This document shows positions 1 to 10,214 of a stretch of 60,123 nt of DNA, in pieces. Where the stretch lies: NCBI GenBank assembly GCA_026770575.1, contig MU657224.1:125189-185311 (forward strand), read 5' to 3'. The translations under genes and the position numbers were made by a program. This DNA comes from Pelagophyceae sp. CCMP2097 (Eukaryota; Sar; Pelagophyceae). The notes under the pieces were generated by a model. The model saw only the letters and a list, made by a program, of their open reading frames with translations. It was not told the DNA's origin and ran no database searches. The number at the start of each line of letters is the position of its first letter. The stretch's first letter is position 1.

Positions 1-120
1 TGGCTTCCGTATGGGGCCCCACGGGGCCGTATGGGGTCCAACCTACCCAATATGGGCTTATGGGGCCCAATATGGGGCCCCATACGGCGACCCAGGTTGA
101 AACTGGTGCTATGCAGGTAG
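1..120. repeat. GGGGCCC-rich short repeat block
   Basis: The first 100 bases repeat a short motif of the form TATGGGGCCC with small variations (ATGGGGCCC, GTATGGGG and similar). No reading frame or known element is recognisable. The same TATGGGGCC string recurs once near 550. It is probably the end of a local low-complexity array that starts outside the window. Confidence 0.5.
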
Positions 121-315
121 GCGCTTGACAGATTGATGCTCTCGCTCCGTGGCGAGGCCCTCCACCAGCTCGGATCGACCTGTGACAGGGAATACCCGAG
201 ACAAGTGCAATGTACGGCGCACACACGGCGCGCCTTGGACGACGATGCATTAAGCCAAGCGCATGGGCCCTTCTTTGTGCTTCTTTGTGCTTTCGAGACT
301 TTGTATATTAATAGA

Positions 316-356
316 GGGCTTGCTTGCTTAAGATCCACCCTGGGTGGGGCTGCCCC
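316..356 (+). repeat. Dispersed palindromic-core repeat, copy 1
   Basis: A stretch reading GCTTGCTTAAGATCC followed by the palindromic CCACCCTGGGTGGGG core recurs at 50213-50252 in the same orientation and at 3403-3444 in reverse complement. The three copies differ at only a few positions, while the flanks differ. This suggests a small dispersed element or the conserved end of one. No coding capacity is seen. Confidence 0.55.
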
Positions 357-649
357 AAAGGGGGATAACCGCCAAACCCGAGTCAAAGGTCGGCAACCAG
401 GCCCAGAGGCCCGGAGCCAAGGCCTCGGAGGGCTTCAGCAAAATCCAACTCGTAACTGAAAGTGTAAACTTCAAAACTGTAACTAAAAGTGCAAACATGT
501 AACTGAAAGTGCGACCAAGTATCCTACTAGGGTCCACCCGTTTAAGCCCGTATGGGGCCGAGGCTCGAAGTTGTCGGGCGATTCTGCAATCTGAGCCTAC
601 CCACAATGGTTCCCATCAAGCGCGCAGTCGTATCGTGGCATGATGCGAT

Positions 650-1135
650 TCAAGCTCGTACGGCCCGACCCATAGGCAGAGTTGTTCTACACGCGTCGAT
701 CAGCGCCGCCCGGGCGGGCGGTGCCAGCGGCGCGCCTCTCCCGACTAGGGCGCGCCCGCGGCGAAGGCGGCGACGCCCGCAGCGGCGGCGGCGACCGCGG
801 CGGCGACCGCAGCGGTGACCGCGGTGGCGGTGACCGTGACAAGCCGCGCCGCCGACTCGGGAGGACTCGCGCGACCGCGACCGCAGCCGCCGCGACCGGT
901 CGCACGAGAAGAGCCGCGGCGGCGGCGACCGCGACCGCCGCTCGCGCTTGCGCACGCGGGCGATCGTAGTCGCGCGAACGCTCGCCCCGCTCTGCTGCTC
1001 AAAACACATGGGTGCCACCGTATCAGAAACTCGCGACAGCGCCGGCTGCGGGCTGTGGGTCGCGTGGCGGAGGTCGAGCAGCCGCCGTGTCGCGCGGTCG
1101 TTTCGTCGAGCCCTGCGCCTCCGTCGCACTTTTAG
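650..1135. other. Low-complexity Arg/Asp/Ser/Gly-rich region, possible RS-type exon
   Basis: The sequence is a run of CGCGACCGC-like triplets. One plus-strand frame from about 853 reads as an Arg-Asp/Arg-Ser rich segment (DSRDRDRSRRDRS), another from about 745 as a Gly-Gly-Asp-Arg repeat, and the minus strand also gives an SR-like frame. Such composition fits the tail of an SR/RGG RNA-binding protein. However, stops separate the frames and no RRM or other domain is visible, so a gene cannot be modelled. Confidence 0.2.
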
Positions 1136-2344
1136 TACCGGCGGACGGAGGGGCTCTCGAAGCGGCTCCTTCTGGGGTTGGGGTACCCGGACCGCGCCGA
1201 TCGAGCCTGGGCCTTGTCAGCCTCGGAGGGACCCGCGCACTGTCCGAACACCAAACCCGTACCCAGTTACGACTTTGATATTTGGTCGGTCCCGCCAAAC
1301 CCGTACATGCAAGTGTAAGGCCCGTTGAACGATCACGAGGAGATAGAGTTTCACAATGACATACGCTGCATTTGTCAGTTGCGGGTTACAAGTGCAAGGT
1401 ATGTACGACTTTGGATTTTGCTGAAGGCCTCTATTGACTGAATCCCTCTGCTGTTCACCTGAGAAAACAGCCTCCCATGCAGAAACGTGATGCTATAACT
1501 GCGTCCAGCATTCTGGTTCCGGTTCGAATCCCCCAATACTGGGGTACCCAGCCACTTTCCCAAAAGTCCATAAACCCCGGCCAAAAATCGAAGTACGAAA
1601 ACAAAAAGCGGGGAAATCAAAAAGCACGAAAATCCCACTCTTAACCCTCCCAGTTTGCGCACACCAAAAGTTCCGACTTCCCGCCGAAAATCGTAGATTA
1701 TGGGTTCCATTTCAGCTGAAATGGAGCCAACAACCTTGATTTTCACATGAAATAGAGCCAGAGCTCTTGACTTTCACAAGAAATTGCTATATTTAAATTA
1801 TTGAGTGGCGTTTTGGAAATATTGAAAAGTCCATAAATTTAAAATATTTCCCGCCCACAGAAACGGAACAGCGAAACCGAAAGTGGGTTTTCCCACGTGG
1901 TGTGGTGCAAACCGGGAAGTTGGCTGGGTAGGAATTCCTACCCCAGTATGTGTTTTTTGCCCTTCGCCTCTTGAGAGATTTTCTATTTTTTTTGTTTTCC
2001 ACCACTCAACCACGCGCGCGGCGGGCGAAACGCCTTTTAAAGATAATGTCGGCCCGCCAGCGTCCTTGCCTTCTTAAAAAAAATTAGCGACTGGCGGCAG
2101 AGACCGCCTTTGCCTTTAGATAAAATCCATTATCTTACTCTCACATTCACCCTGTAGTAGGAAGTTCCACCCCCTATTGGATTCTGCTCCCTATTGGATT
2201 CGGAATGGCCAACGAGAGGGCTTGAAAATGCAATTTGTTCAGAAAAGCATTTTTGCACCAATCCAAGAGCTTTAATTAAAAGTGTGAAAACTTCAGAAGA
2301 AAGTTGGAATCCAATAGGGGATCCTGAATCCAATAGGGGGAAGG

Positions 2345-2650
2345 ACTTCCTAGACCCGCTTCTCAAAATTACGATTCTCGAATTGAGACAAACTGTTTGA
2401 TGGAGTTTATTCCAGGCTCCCGAAGGGCGCCGTAGTAGTTCGTATTTGCACCAGGGCACGTCGCCGAAAATAATCGCCTAAAAAAAGTCGTTTAAATCGA
2501 CTTTTGTCGTGGTGCGAATTCCGGAACTGCCAAGTTTGGTGCCAAGTTTGTCTCGACGCGAGCTTTCACGATCCGTCAACTTTAGCTCCGCGGGCGGGGT
2601 CCGCGCTGAGATACTCGCGCCCAAAGTTTAACGGAATGTCGTTTTAAATT
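2345..2650. repeat. Dispersed repeat shared with 58895-59050, interrupted by a TIR-like insert
   Basis: Two blocks match the 58.9-59.05-kb region: one around 2351-2404 (AGACCCGCTTC ... GAATTGAGACAAACTG) and one around 2575-2650 (TTTAGCTCCG ... GGGTCCGCGCTGAGATA). Between them this copy carries extra bases beginning TTATTCCAGGCTCCCGAAGG, which match the terminal inverted repeat of the element at 24467-25198. The simplest reading is an old dispersed repeat into which a now partial TIR element inserted. Confidence 0.55.
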
Positions 2651-3402
2651 TTGGCAATTTGACTTTGGAACATGCGTGCAGTACTTAAGATTTGATATGA
2701 ACCTCCCGAGGCGCGATTATCGAGCACAGCGAGCCAAGTTTCGCCCAAACGAACGCGCAAAAGTGGGGCTGCCGAGCCTCGGCCCGACGGCCTTCCCCGA
2801 GCCGGCAGGCGAGGTCTGGCGGCGGCGCGCGCACGCGCGGTACGTCCCGGCCGTGGAACCGGCTTCTTATCGGATGAGGCTGACCGCATCGCGAAGTTAG
2901 AGCGCTTCAGGCGACCCCATCTTCGGACACACCGAAAACAACCCGTGCGCCTCCAGGGGAAAGGAGGCTCGGCATTCCGGGGTATATAGGTCGTGGCGCG
3001 TCCGTCGCGACACTCCTGGCCCCAGGGGACGTCGGTGCGCGGCTGGGCGGTGCCTCCTAGTTCGGAGTTTGAGAGCAAAAACGGAGTTCGATCCGTTAAC
3101 CGGAGCTAAGTCCGGCAAGGCTTTTTACACAAGCGGCTTAAAATTTATTCAGCGATTTCGGCTCGCTGCGCTCGAAAAGCGCGTCTACCTAGAGTTACTG
3201 AGATCGTATGGGGGGCGCCGAGTCGCTTCCTGCGCCAGCGGATGAACTTTGGCGCGTCTTAAAATTGTATATTGGCCCGGATGATTTCTATAATTACGTC
3301 ATGCAGTTTCCGTCTGATATCAGAAAACCCAGACTCCTGAGCCCCAAATTCCGTTCAACCGATATATTTTGATTGATCAGTTGAAACCAGGTCTCCGCAC
3401 AA

Positions 3403-3444
3403 TTGGGCCAGCCCCACCCAAGGTGGATTTTAAGCAAGCAATGC
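3403..3444 (-). repeat. Dispersed palindromic-core repeat, copy 2 (inverted)
   Basis: This is the reverse complement of the repeat at 316-356 and 50213-50252, including the CCACC(C/T)TGGGTGGGG core and GCTTGCTTAA. It lies just upstream of the amino-acid transporter start, so it could fall in the 5' untranslated region or promoter of that gene. Confidence 0.5.
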
Positions 3445-3569
3445 AATGTTCCGTGATATTTTCGGAGAGCTTCATCAGTAGCCTGTCAGAAAACCCGAGA
3501 AAGATCCCAAAACGGATTGGACGGCAAAGTGGTGCTCTCGATCGATATCGATCCTGGACCTTGTGCGAG

Positions 3570-5794
3570 ATGACGGCCTTGATGTGGCTCTGCGCGGCGC
3601 TCGTCGCGTCGGCGAGCGGCGAGGCGCGGCGCGGGCCGGCGCTGCGGCCGATCCAGCGCGCGGTCCGCGAGCACGCGGTCCGCGGTGAGCACGCGGCCCA
3701 GAAGTCCCGCGCCGCCGCCGTCTCCCCCGGGGGTTCGGAGCACGCGACGATGACGGGCTTCGAGCTGTCGGCGTGCATCGCCGCGGACCTGTGCCCGCAT
3801 GGAATGCTGCCTCTGGCGTGGGCCGCCTCTCAAGGTGGCGGCACGGGCGCCGTGCCCGCGCTGGCGCTCATCGCAGTGCGTCCCTCGAAACTCGGGCGCG
3901 GGTTTTGCGAGGCTCGGGCGCGGGTTTCGGGGTGTCAGGCTTTTCGCGTAGGTCTTCGGCGGCGCGTCTGCTTATACCCTGTGGCTCTCGGCGCTCATCG
4001 CGCAGAAGAGCGGCAAGTCGTCTACGGCGCTCTCGACCGTCTGGGCCGCTGCCAACTTGCCAGGTGCGTGCGACGATGCGGAGATTTGGGGCTTGGAGTG
4101 GCGAAGCAAAAGCACAGTATGATCACGAACGTCGAAACCGCCCTTTTCGCACCCCTTGCGCGCTCTTGGATCAAGTGGTTATCTCACCCCTTCCGCGCTC
4201 CGTAGCGCCTAAGCTCGTCGACGCCCTTGTGGCCACGCTGTGCGCCGGGTGTTGCGTGTTCTACGCCGCGTTTGCGGCGGTGAGTCGACCGCAGAGTGTG
4301 GCCCTCGAGTGTTCGCAAGGGCGATTCGTTTCGGAAGACACGCGCAGGACCTCTTCGGCGCTCTGCTGCCCTTCTCGCGGCCCGCCGTGCTCGCGGGCCT
4401 CGGCGCAGTCGTCGCGCCGCTCTGCCTGGGGGACGACCTCTCCGTGTTGAAGTACTCGAGCTACGCCGGGTGCGCGTTCGACTGGAGACACGCCGCTCCT
4501 TTTGGGCTTTGTGGCGACGCGGCGGTCCTAGGCTCGTGGGCGCATTCTACACGGCCTCCCTCCTCGGCTGGCGCGGCCTTCAGACGGTGCCGGCGGCGGC
4601 GGCCAAGGCGGCGCCGGGCCTTTTCCGCGTCGGGTCAGGGACTGCGGTCCTCGCAAACACGCTCGTCGTGGCGTATTTGTGTCATTACAACGCCTTACAA
4701 TACTACAACGAGCTCGAGCCAAATGCCGGCCAACGCCACGTGAGCCGCCGGGGCGCGTCGTTGCGTGCCCGGGTTGTCGCGCGGAGCCGCGCTTAGGCGG
4801 CGCCGAAGCGCTACGGCGCGGTGGCGCTGCGGAGCATTGTTTTGACGTCAATTGTCTTCTCGCTCTCGCTCTTCGGAGGTGCGGAAAGCCGAGGAGCATC
4901 TCTTCTTCTTCTTTTATGCATTCCAATGAGGCTGCTCACATCTCGTTCGAGTTACGAATGACAAAGGCTCCTTTTCCGACGCTTTCCACGCAGGCCGCGC
5001 CGCGTTTGGCGAGAGTGCCATGCCCAACGTGCTCAACAACCTCGGCGGCGACGTCGTCTCGAGGTGAGACGGCGGGGAACGACGCATTCGGCGCGAAACC
5101 CGCGCGAAACCCGCGCGAATACCGCCAAACGTAGCCTGGCCAAGCTGGGCACGGGCGTCGCCATCCTCTCCGGTTTCCCGCTTATGTTCGCGGGCCTGAA
5201 GGCGGCCCTCGACGGCGTCACCGCCTTTGGCGCGCCCGGCTCGCGCAGAGGGACGCACGTCTCGCTCCTCGTCGCCTTTGGCGCCGCAGCCGCCGTCGCC
5301 ACCGACGAGGACATCGGTGCGTTTGGAGACGTCATTTTGTGGAGACGGCGCATCGACCGACGAGGCGATTCAACGACCGACACACGCCGACACGCTCGTA
5401 CGCCCTAGGCCTCGTCATCGAGCTGCTGGGCTCCACGCTCGGCTGCGCAGCCGTCTACATCGTGCCGGGCTTGGCCGCATGGGTACGCTCCCACTTTCCC
5501 ACTTTGCGGGCTGCCCATCCGACGCCGCTGAGCCGACGACGCGCCTATTCGCGGCGCGTTTAGATGTCTTCGAGCGCGGTCATCCCGGACGCGCACCGCA
5601 ACGCCGGCGGCTGCGTCGCCGCCGCGGGCGCCGTCCTCGCCGTAATACACCAGCGCTTTTTTGGACGACCCCTTGCCAGAGCAGACGCCGCGGTCGCAGG
5701 TCTTTGGCACCGCGCTTACGCTCAAAACGCACTTCAACGCCCACCATTAAATCGCGCAGAGCCCGCCGCAGCGCGGGCCGACAGACACCCTTGA
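3570..5794 (+). CDS. Amino acid/auxin permease (AAAP, SLC38-like) transporter
   Basis: Ten predicted exons keep one frame and give about 486 aa: 3570-3875, 3952-4063, 4206-4279, 4348-4469, 4532-4739, 4797-4878, 4994-5063, 5135-5316, 5409-5482, 5564-5794. The start has a hydrophobic leader. Family motifs are visible in order: an N-terminal GFELSA / LPLAWA segment, GGASAYTLWL, ALVATLCAGCCVFY, a LCHYNALQYYNEL block close to the SLC38 signature, GTGVAILSGFPLMFAGL, and a final VIELLGS / IVPGLAAW pair before a last hydrophobic helix. The predicted role is proton- or sodium-coupled amino-acid transport with about 11 membrane helices, on the plasma or vacuolar membrane (not decidable). Most donors are GTGCGT/GTGAG and acceptors TAG/CAG. 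The substrate is unknown. The exact last exon end is uncertain. Confidence 0.85.
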
Positions 5795-5849
5795 ACTCTC
5801 TTCGACGCGTCTAATCAATGAGTCGCGGGGACCGAGGCCGCGGCCGAGT

Positions 5850-6016
5850 GGCTCCCGCGCTGAACCGCAGTAGTGGCGCGACTTGCACTTGGCGCAGTGC
5901 TTGCCGTTCGGTGCGGTGCAGACGCAGCAGGGCTTCGGGTCGGCGGTGACGTGCGGTCGTCGCCCGCCGTCAATCTTGACCAAGACGTCCGGAAGCGCCA
6001 ATTTCAAAAATTGCAA
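5850..6016 (-). pseudogene. MYND zinc-finger fragment
   Basis: A minus-strand frame starting ATG at 6016 encodes a short leader and then the first half of a MYND finger, PKPCCVCTAPNGKHCAKCK followed by RHYC. After RHYC the frame continues with unrelated sequence, so the remaining zinc ligands (the Cys-x3-Cys and final His/Cys) are missing. It is closely similar to the finger of the MYND-RING-Sel1 gene near 25.2 kb. No Sel1 repeats lie downstream; the opposite strand there is the transporter's last exon. It is either the first exon of a gene with a lost remainder or a dispersed, truncated copy. Such truncated copies are expected where a family is amplified. Confidence 0.6.
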
Positions 6017-6109
6017 GCAGCTGCGTTTTCTTCAAATCCGAGAGCCCGATATTTTCAGGCCCGTCCACTGAACATCTCGGCGCCGCGCCCGCCAGCTGCG
6101 CCCGCCAGG

Positions 6110-9100
6110 ATGCCGTCGGACCCGGACGAGCCCGCGTGGTGCGTCCTCTCTGCGCCCGCGCGCGCGTGGGGCCGCCTTTGGTCGACGATGACGGGATGCG
6201 CGTGGAAATGCGATGGGGAGCGGCTGCGGATCCTTGACGGCGTAGGCTGCGCCGGCAAAGGAAATTGTTTACAAACTTCTGCAACGCAAAGCTCTGCGAG
6301 CGCGACGCGCGAGGCGGCGCCCAACCTCCGCGAGGCGCCGGAGCGACGCGGGTTGCGCGGGGGTCGCGCGTGTCGCAATAAGCCCATGGGCCTCGGCCGG
6401 GCCGCGCGGTCCCCGCGACGTTTCCTTTTAGGACGTGCCGCCGGTGACGGACGTTTTCGAGGATATTAAGGACGGCCGCCTCCTCTACGCGCTCCTGGAG
6501 GAACTGAGCGGACAGTCGCTGGCGCCCCTGGGGAAAATTGCGCGAAAGAGAGGAAACAAGCCCATGACGCGAATCGACCACGTCGCCAACCTCTCGATTT
6601 CGTTCCGCTACATCAAGCAAACAACGAAAATTGTCGGCATCGGTGCGTTGGTGCGCATTGTGTACCGTGTGGAACGTGCACCAGAAGCGAGGTTTCCGCG
6701 AGAGCGTTTGGACCACTAGAGCGAGTCGCGCAAGGAGACGCGTCGAACGGGGTCGTCGAGAGGGGCCTTTGCAAGAAGCCGTCGAACGGGGCCGTTTTCG
6801 GGTGCCGGGTCCGCTTCCGGGACTTTCCGAGGGCCCGTCTCGGGACCGCTTCCGGGGCCGTCTCTGGAACCGTCTCTGGGACCGTCTCTGGGACCCTTTT
6901 GGGGCCCGCTTCCGGGCCCGTCGACGGACCGTCGACAGGCCGTCGGGAAGGCCGCCTCTGAGGCCGTCGGGAAGGCCCGCTTCCGAGACCGTCTCCGGGA
7001 CCGTCGACAGACCGTCTCCGGGACCGCCTCCGGGACCGTCGATGGCCCCGTCTCCGGTTCCGTCTCCGGGCTCGTGGGGCGTCTCGAGTGCCCTGGGCCC
7101 CGTTTACAGACACCCCGTCTCGGGACCGACAAACTGGACCCCGAACCGGATCCTGACGGGGAGAGCGTGCACGGCAGCGGGGGGCGGACGTCTGCCAGCA
7201 GGGAGGTCGCGTCTCCGGGGCTGTCTCCGGGCCCGTCGACGGCCCCGGAGAGGCGACATTCGAAAAGGGCCGTCCGCATTCGAACAAAAGTTTTCTGAAA
7301 TTTAATGGAATCAATTTCTTTATTAAATTGTATATTTGGATCACTTTGTAATTCAAAATCTGAATTCGTCGGGGTGCCTCTGGGGCCGTCGACGGACCGT
7401 CTTCCGGGCCGTCGAAAAGGGGCCGTCGAAAAGGGGCACTCGAATGGGGCCGTCGAAAAGGGGCCCTCGAAAAGGGCAGTATGATGATTTGCTCGGAGAA
7501 GCGCGTCGGGCCCTCCGCGTCGGGCACCAAAGGGCCGCTGCTTACGCGCCTTTTCGCAGGCCCGGGCGACGTGGCCGATGGCAACCCGTCGCTGATCCTG
7601 GGCTTACTGTGGTCGATCATCGTATTCTTCACGGCGAAAGACCTCGGGGGCGTGGATGACGTGAGTGCGCTGAAGAAGAAGATTCTGAAATGGTGCGTTA
7701 GTTTGTGAAGCGGTGGGTTGGGCCGGTGGACCGTCGCAAGCGCCAGGGACCGTCGCAACGGCTAGGTGCCAGAAACGTACTGAAAAGAACCCCGACGTCG
7801 ACGTACGAAACTTGAAGGATTCGTTCATGGGCGGGCGCGCCTTTCTCGCCATCCTGGCAGACGTCGACCCGGCGCAGTCTCCGTACGAGCCTTGCTCCGA
7901 TTCAAAAGTGAATTACAAAAGGGCTTTCTCGGACGCGGCGGCTCGGTACGGCGTCCCCGAGCTTTTAGACGAAGACGACGACGAGCTCTGGAAGGACGAG
8001 CAGGCCATGGTGACGTACCTCGGCGAGATGATGAAGCGGCTGCCGGAGCCGGGGGCCGACCCGACTTTAGAACCGTTGAAATTTGTAGACGACCATTTCG
8101 ATCAAGCCCTTTTAGAATTAGCCGACCTCTGCAAGCTTCCCTCCATCCCCGGCGATGCCCACTTCGCAAAGGACTGCGAAGCCTGCGCGCAGAAGCTGGC
8201 GGCGTTGATGGAAAAGGCGGGTTTCGTTGGTGTTTCCGTCGACGCGGGGCCCGCTGGCGGCGCTCCGTTCGTTTCCGCTCACTCTCCAAAGTTCGACAAG
8301 GCCTTGGCCACCGTCCTCTTAGTCGCAGAGTACGGCGTCGACGACCCGGCGTTGTGCGCAGCAAGGGGACCGCGTCCGCGATAAGGGGATCGATGCACGC
8401 CGGGGGAGAGCGGGGGCCCCGCGTCCACGCAAAGGGACCACAGAGAGCACGCCAGGGGGGGCGCAGAGCGGGAGTCGGGCCCATCGTTTCCGTCGCAAAA
8501 CAGGGAATTCCGCCAGGTCTGGACCTCTGCTCCCTTTTCGCCCGTGCAGTCCGACGGCCGCCTGAAATGCGCCGGGTCGGCGTCGACCAAGGGCGGCGCC
8601 GTGGCCATGTTGAAGGCCGTGCAGGCCATAGTTGCCACGGTCTCGAACCGCGTACAGTCGCGGCCATGAGAGTCCCCCGAGTCGCTTGAGAGATGCGCCA
8701 CAGAGGGAGCTTGAGAGATGCGCTGCAGAGACAGACTGAGTCGTGCGACAGGTGGCAAAGGACGCGGCGTTGCCCGTCAACGTCGACTTCGTCGCTGCCT
8801 GCGGCTCTGCAGCAGACTACGCCAGCGGCGGCCGCGTCGAGCACTTCTTGAAGGAGCGCTACGCGTCTCCGGACAGGGCGTTTCCGGACTACGTCGTCGT
8901 CGACGCGCCCGCGTGCGGCCGTGGGGTGGCGGCAGGGAAGTTTGCGGTGGCGCTTTCTTGCAGAGGTGACTGCGCTGTGGAATGCTCCGTCGGCCTCGCA
9001 GCCAAGGCAGTGCGCGTCGGCGAAGCCTGCGGGCCTTTGTTGGACGCGCACATGGCGCTGTGCAAGACTCTAGCTTCGCTCCGCGAAAATAAAACCGCAA

Positions 9101-9997
9101 AGTTGAACGTGCCGGGCTTGGACGGCTTTAAGCCTGGGACGAGTTACGAGCGCAACCTCGCAAACGTCGACGACGTCGACGCACACGGGCTCGTGCGTAG
9201 AAGAGACCGCCTGCGCCCGACAAGAAGGGGCGACTTAGGCCGCCCGGTGCGGCTACGCCGTGCCGCCAAACGCCATCGACGAGTCGGCGGGGTCCGTCGC
9301 GGCGAGACTGTGCTTCCAGCCGGGCCTGAGCGTGGTCTCGCTTCACACGCAGCCCTGCGCTCCTGGGGAGTTGGCGGCGCAGTCTGCAAAGGCCGAAATC
9401 TACGCGTCGCTGGCCCCCGCCTTTTGCGCCGACGAGGCGGCGGCGGCCATCGCGGCGGCGTGCGCCAGAGGCGCGCCCTGGGGCGCGGCAGTGACGACTA
9501 CGCAGTTGCGCGGGCGTACCGGCTTTGTCTCGCATTCGACGCCGCTGCTGGCAAAGGTGCGTTTACGGATGTTACTATAGGAATTATACTATAGGATTCC
9601 TATAGGAATTATACTATAGGATTCCATAGGTGGAGCAGTGGGCTTCAAAGCACTTCGAGGCCACGCGCGGCAAATGCGCAGTCGTCGGTGAGTGGCGTGG
9701 AGGAGGTGCGGTGTACGCGTCTTCGTCCAGTGCGTGGACGTAGGCTCGCCGGCTTTCCTGCCGCTGCCGGCGGCGGTCGCTCGCGCTTTGCCAAAGTCGG
9801 CCATGCTCGCCGTGGGCGTCGACGACGCCGATGCGAAACTCGGGTGCGACGGCGAGGCGGTCTCGCTGCTCGACTTGAAGGCTCAAATGAAGACGTTTGT
9901 CGGCATTTTAATGGCGTTTAAGCAGGGCTTACCCAAGCGCGTCCACGCAGAGGCCGTCGACTCCGCAGTCCTCTTCGACCACCACGAAGCGCACTAG
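6110..9997 (+). CDS. Tandem calponin-homology (CH) domain actin-binding-type protein
   Basis: Predicted exons: 6110-6138, 6261-6351, 6433-6642, 7560-7692, 7766-about 8352, about 8547-8651, 8752-9192, 9239-9556, 9630-9687, about 9735-9997. The first CH domain starts with WKLFTNFCNAKL, continues DVFEDIKDGRLLYALLEEL and VADGNPSLILGLLWSIIV, and joins perfectly in frame across a 917-bp intron. The second CH domain carries DVRNLKDSFMGGRAFLAIL. This tandem arrangement is that of alpha-actinin, spectrin and fimbrin actin-binding regions. The remaining C-terminal half (about 430 aa, exons from 7.9 kb on) has no spectrin repeats or EF hands that I recognise. The predicted role is actin binding or bundling in the cytoskeleton. 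The boundaries of the exons between 8352 and 8547 and around 9690-9735 are uncertain. Confidence 0.82.
6720..7480 (+). repeat. CCGTCTC-type minisatellite filling an intron
   Basis: Inside the 917-bp intron (6643-7559) of the CH-domain gene, variants of GGGACCGTCTCC, GGGGCCGTCTC and GACCGTCGACAGACC follow each other with periods near 12 and multiples. The flanking exons splice in frame (GIG|PGDVADG), so the whole tract is intronic. An AT-rich gap occurs around 7285-7360. Confidence 0.8.
9560..9630 (+). repeat. 25-bp tandem duplication in a short intron
   Basis: The 73-bp intron at 9557-9629 is almost entirely two copies of a unit of about 25 bp, TATAGGAATTATACTATAGG plus ATTCC, ending in the TAG acceptor. 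It is AT-rich, unlike nearly all other introns here. The repeated TAGG strings provide several possible acceptors. Confidence 0.7.
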
Positions 9998-10214
9998 CCC
10001 GACAAGCTTGCCGAGACACGACGGAGTTGCGGGCTGAGACGCGACGGAGTTGCGCAAAAGCGCCAAAAACATTTCTCGACTCTGGGCCTTCGGACCCCCC
10101 TCACTCTTATCGACGCGCGCATCGCGTTGAAATTTCCCCCTCACTCTTATCGATTCCCTCTTTGCCACGGCGCTCCATACCACCATCGGGGCATTCCGAC
10201 GAGTCGTGAGAGGC

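Larger units (their letters stand above)
1136..3569. other. Gene-poor region with AT-rich stretch and repeats
   Basis: No convincing gene is seen. Bases 1370-2560 are clearly more AT-rich than the rest of the window, with several T-runs. From 2345 the sequence belongs to a dispersed repeat shared with the 58.9-kb region. Bases 2660-3100 are GC-rich again and contain a TATATA string near 2984, but no recognisable promoter context or conserved protein motif. Confidence 0.4.

Noticed and set aside
1512..1560. tRNA-like B box (GGTTCGAATCC) on the plus strand
   Set aside because: No matching acceptor stem, D-arm or anticodon arm can be built in the 75 bases upstream; a single B-box match is not enough.
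5811..6110. Functional MYND gene at 5.9 kb
   Set aside because: Only half of the zinc ligands are encoded and no continuation is found on the minus strand before the transporter's exons.
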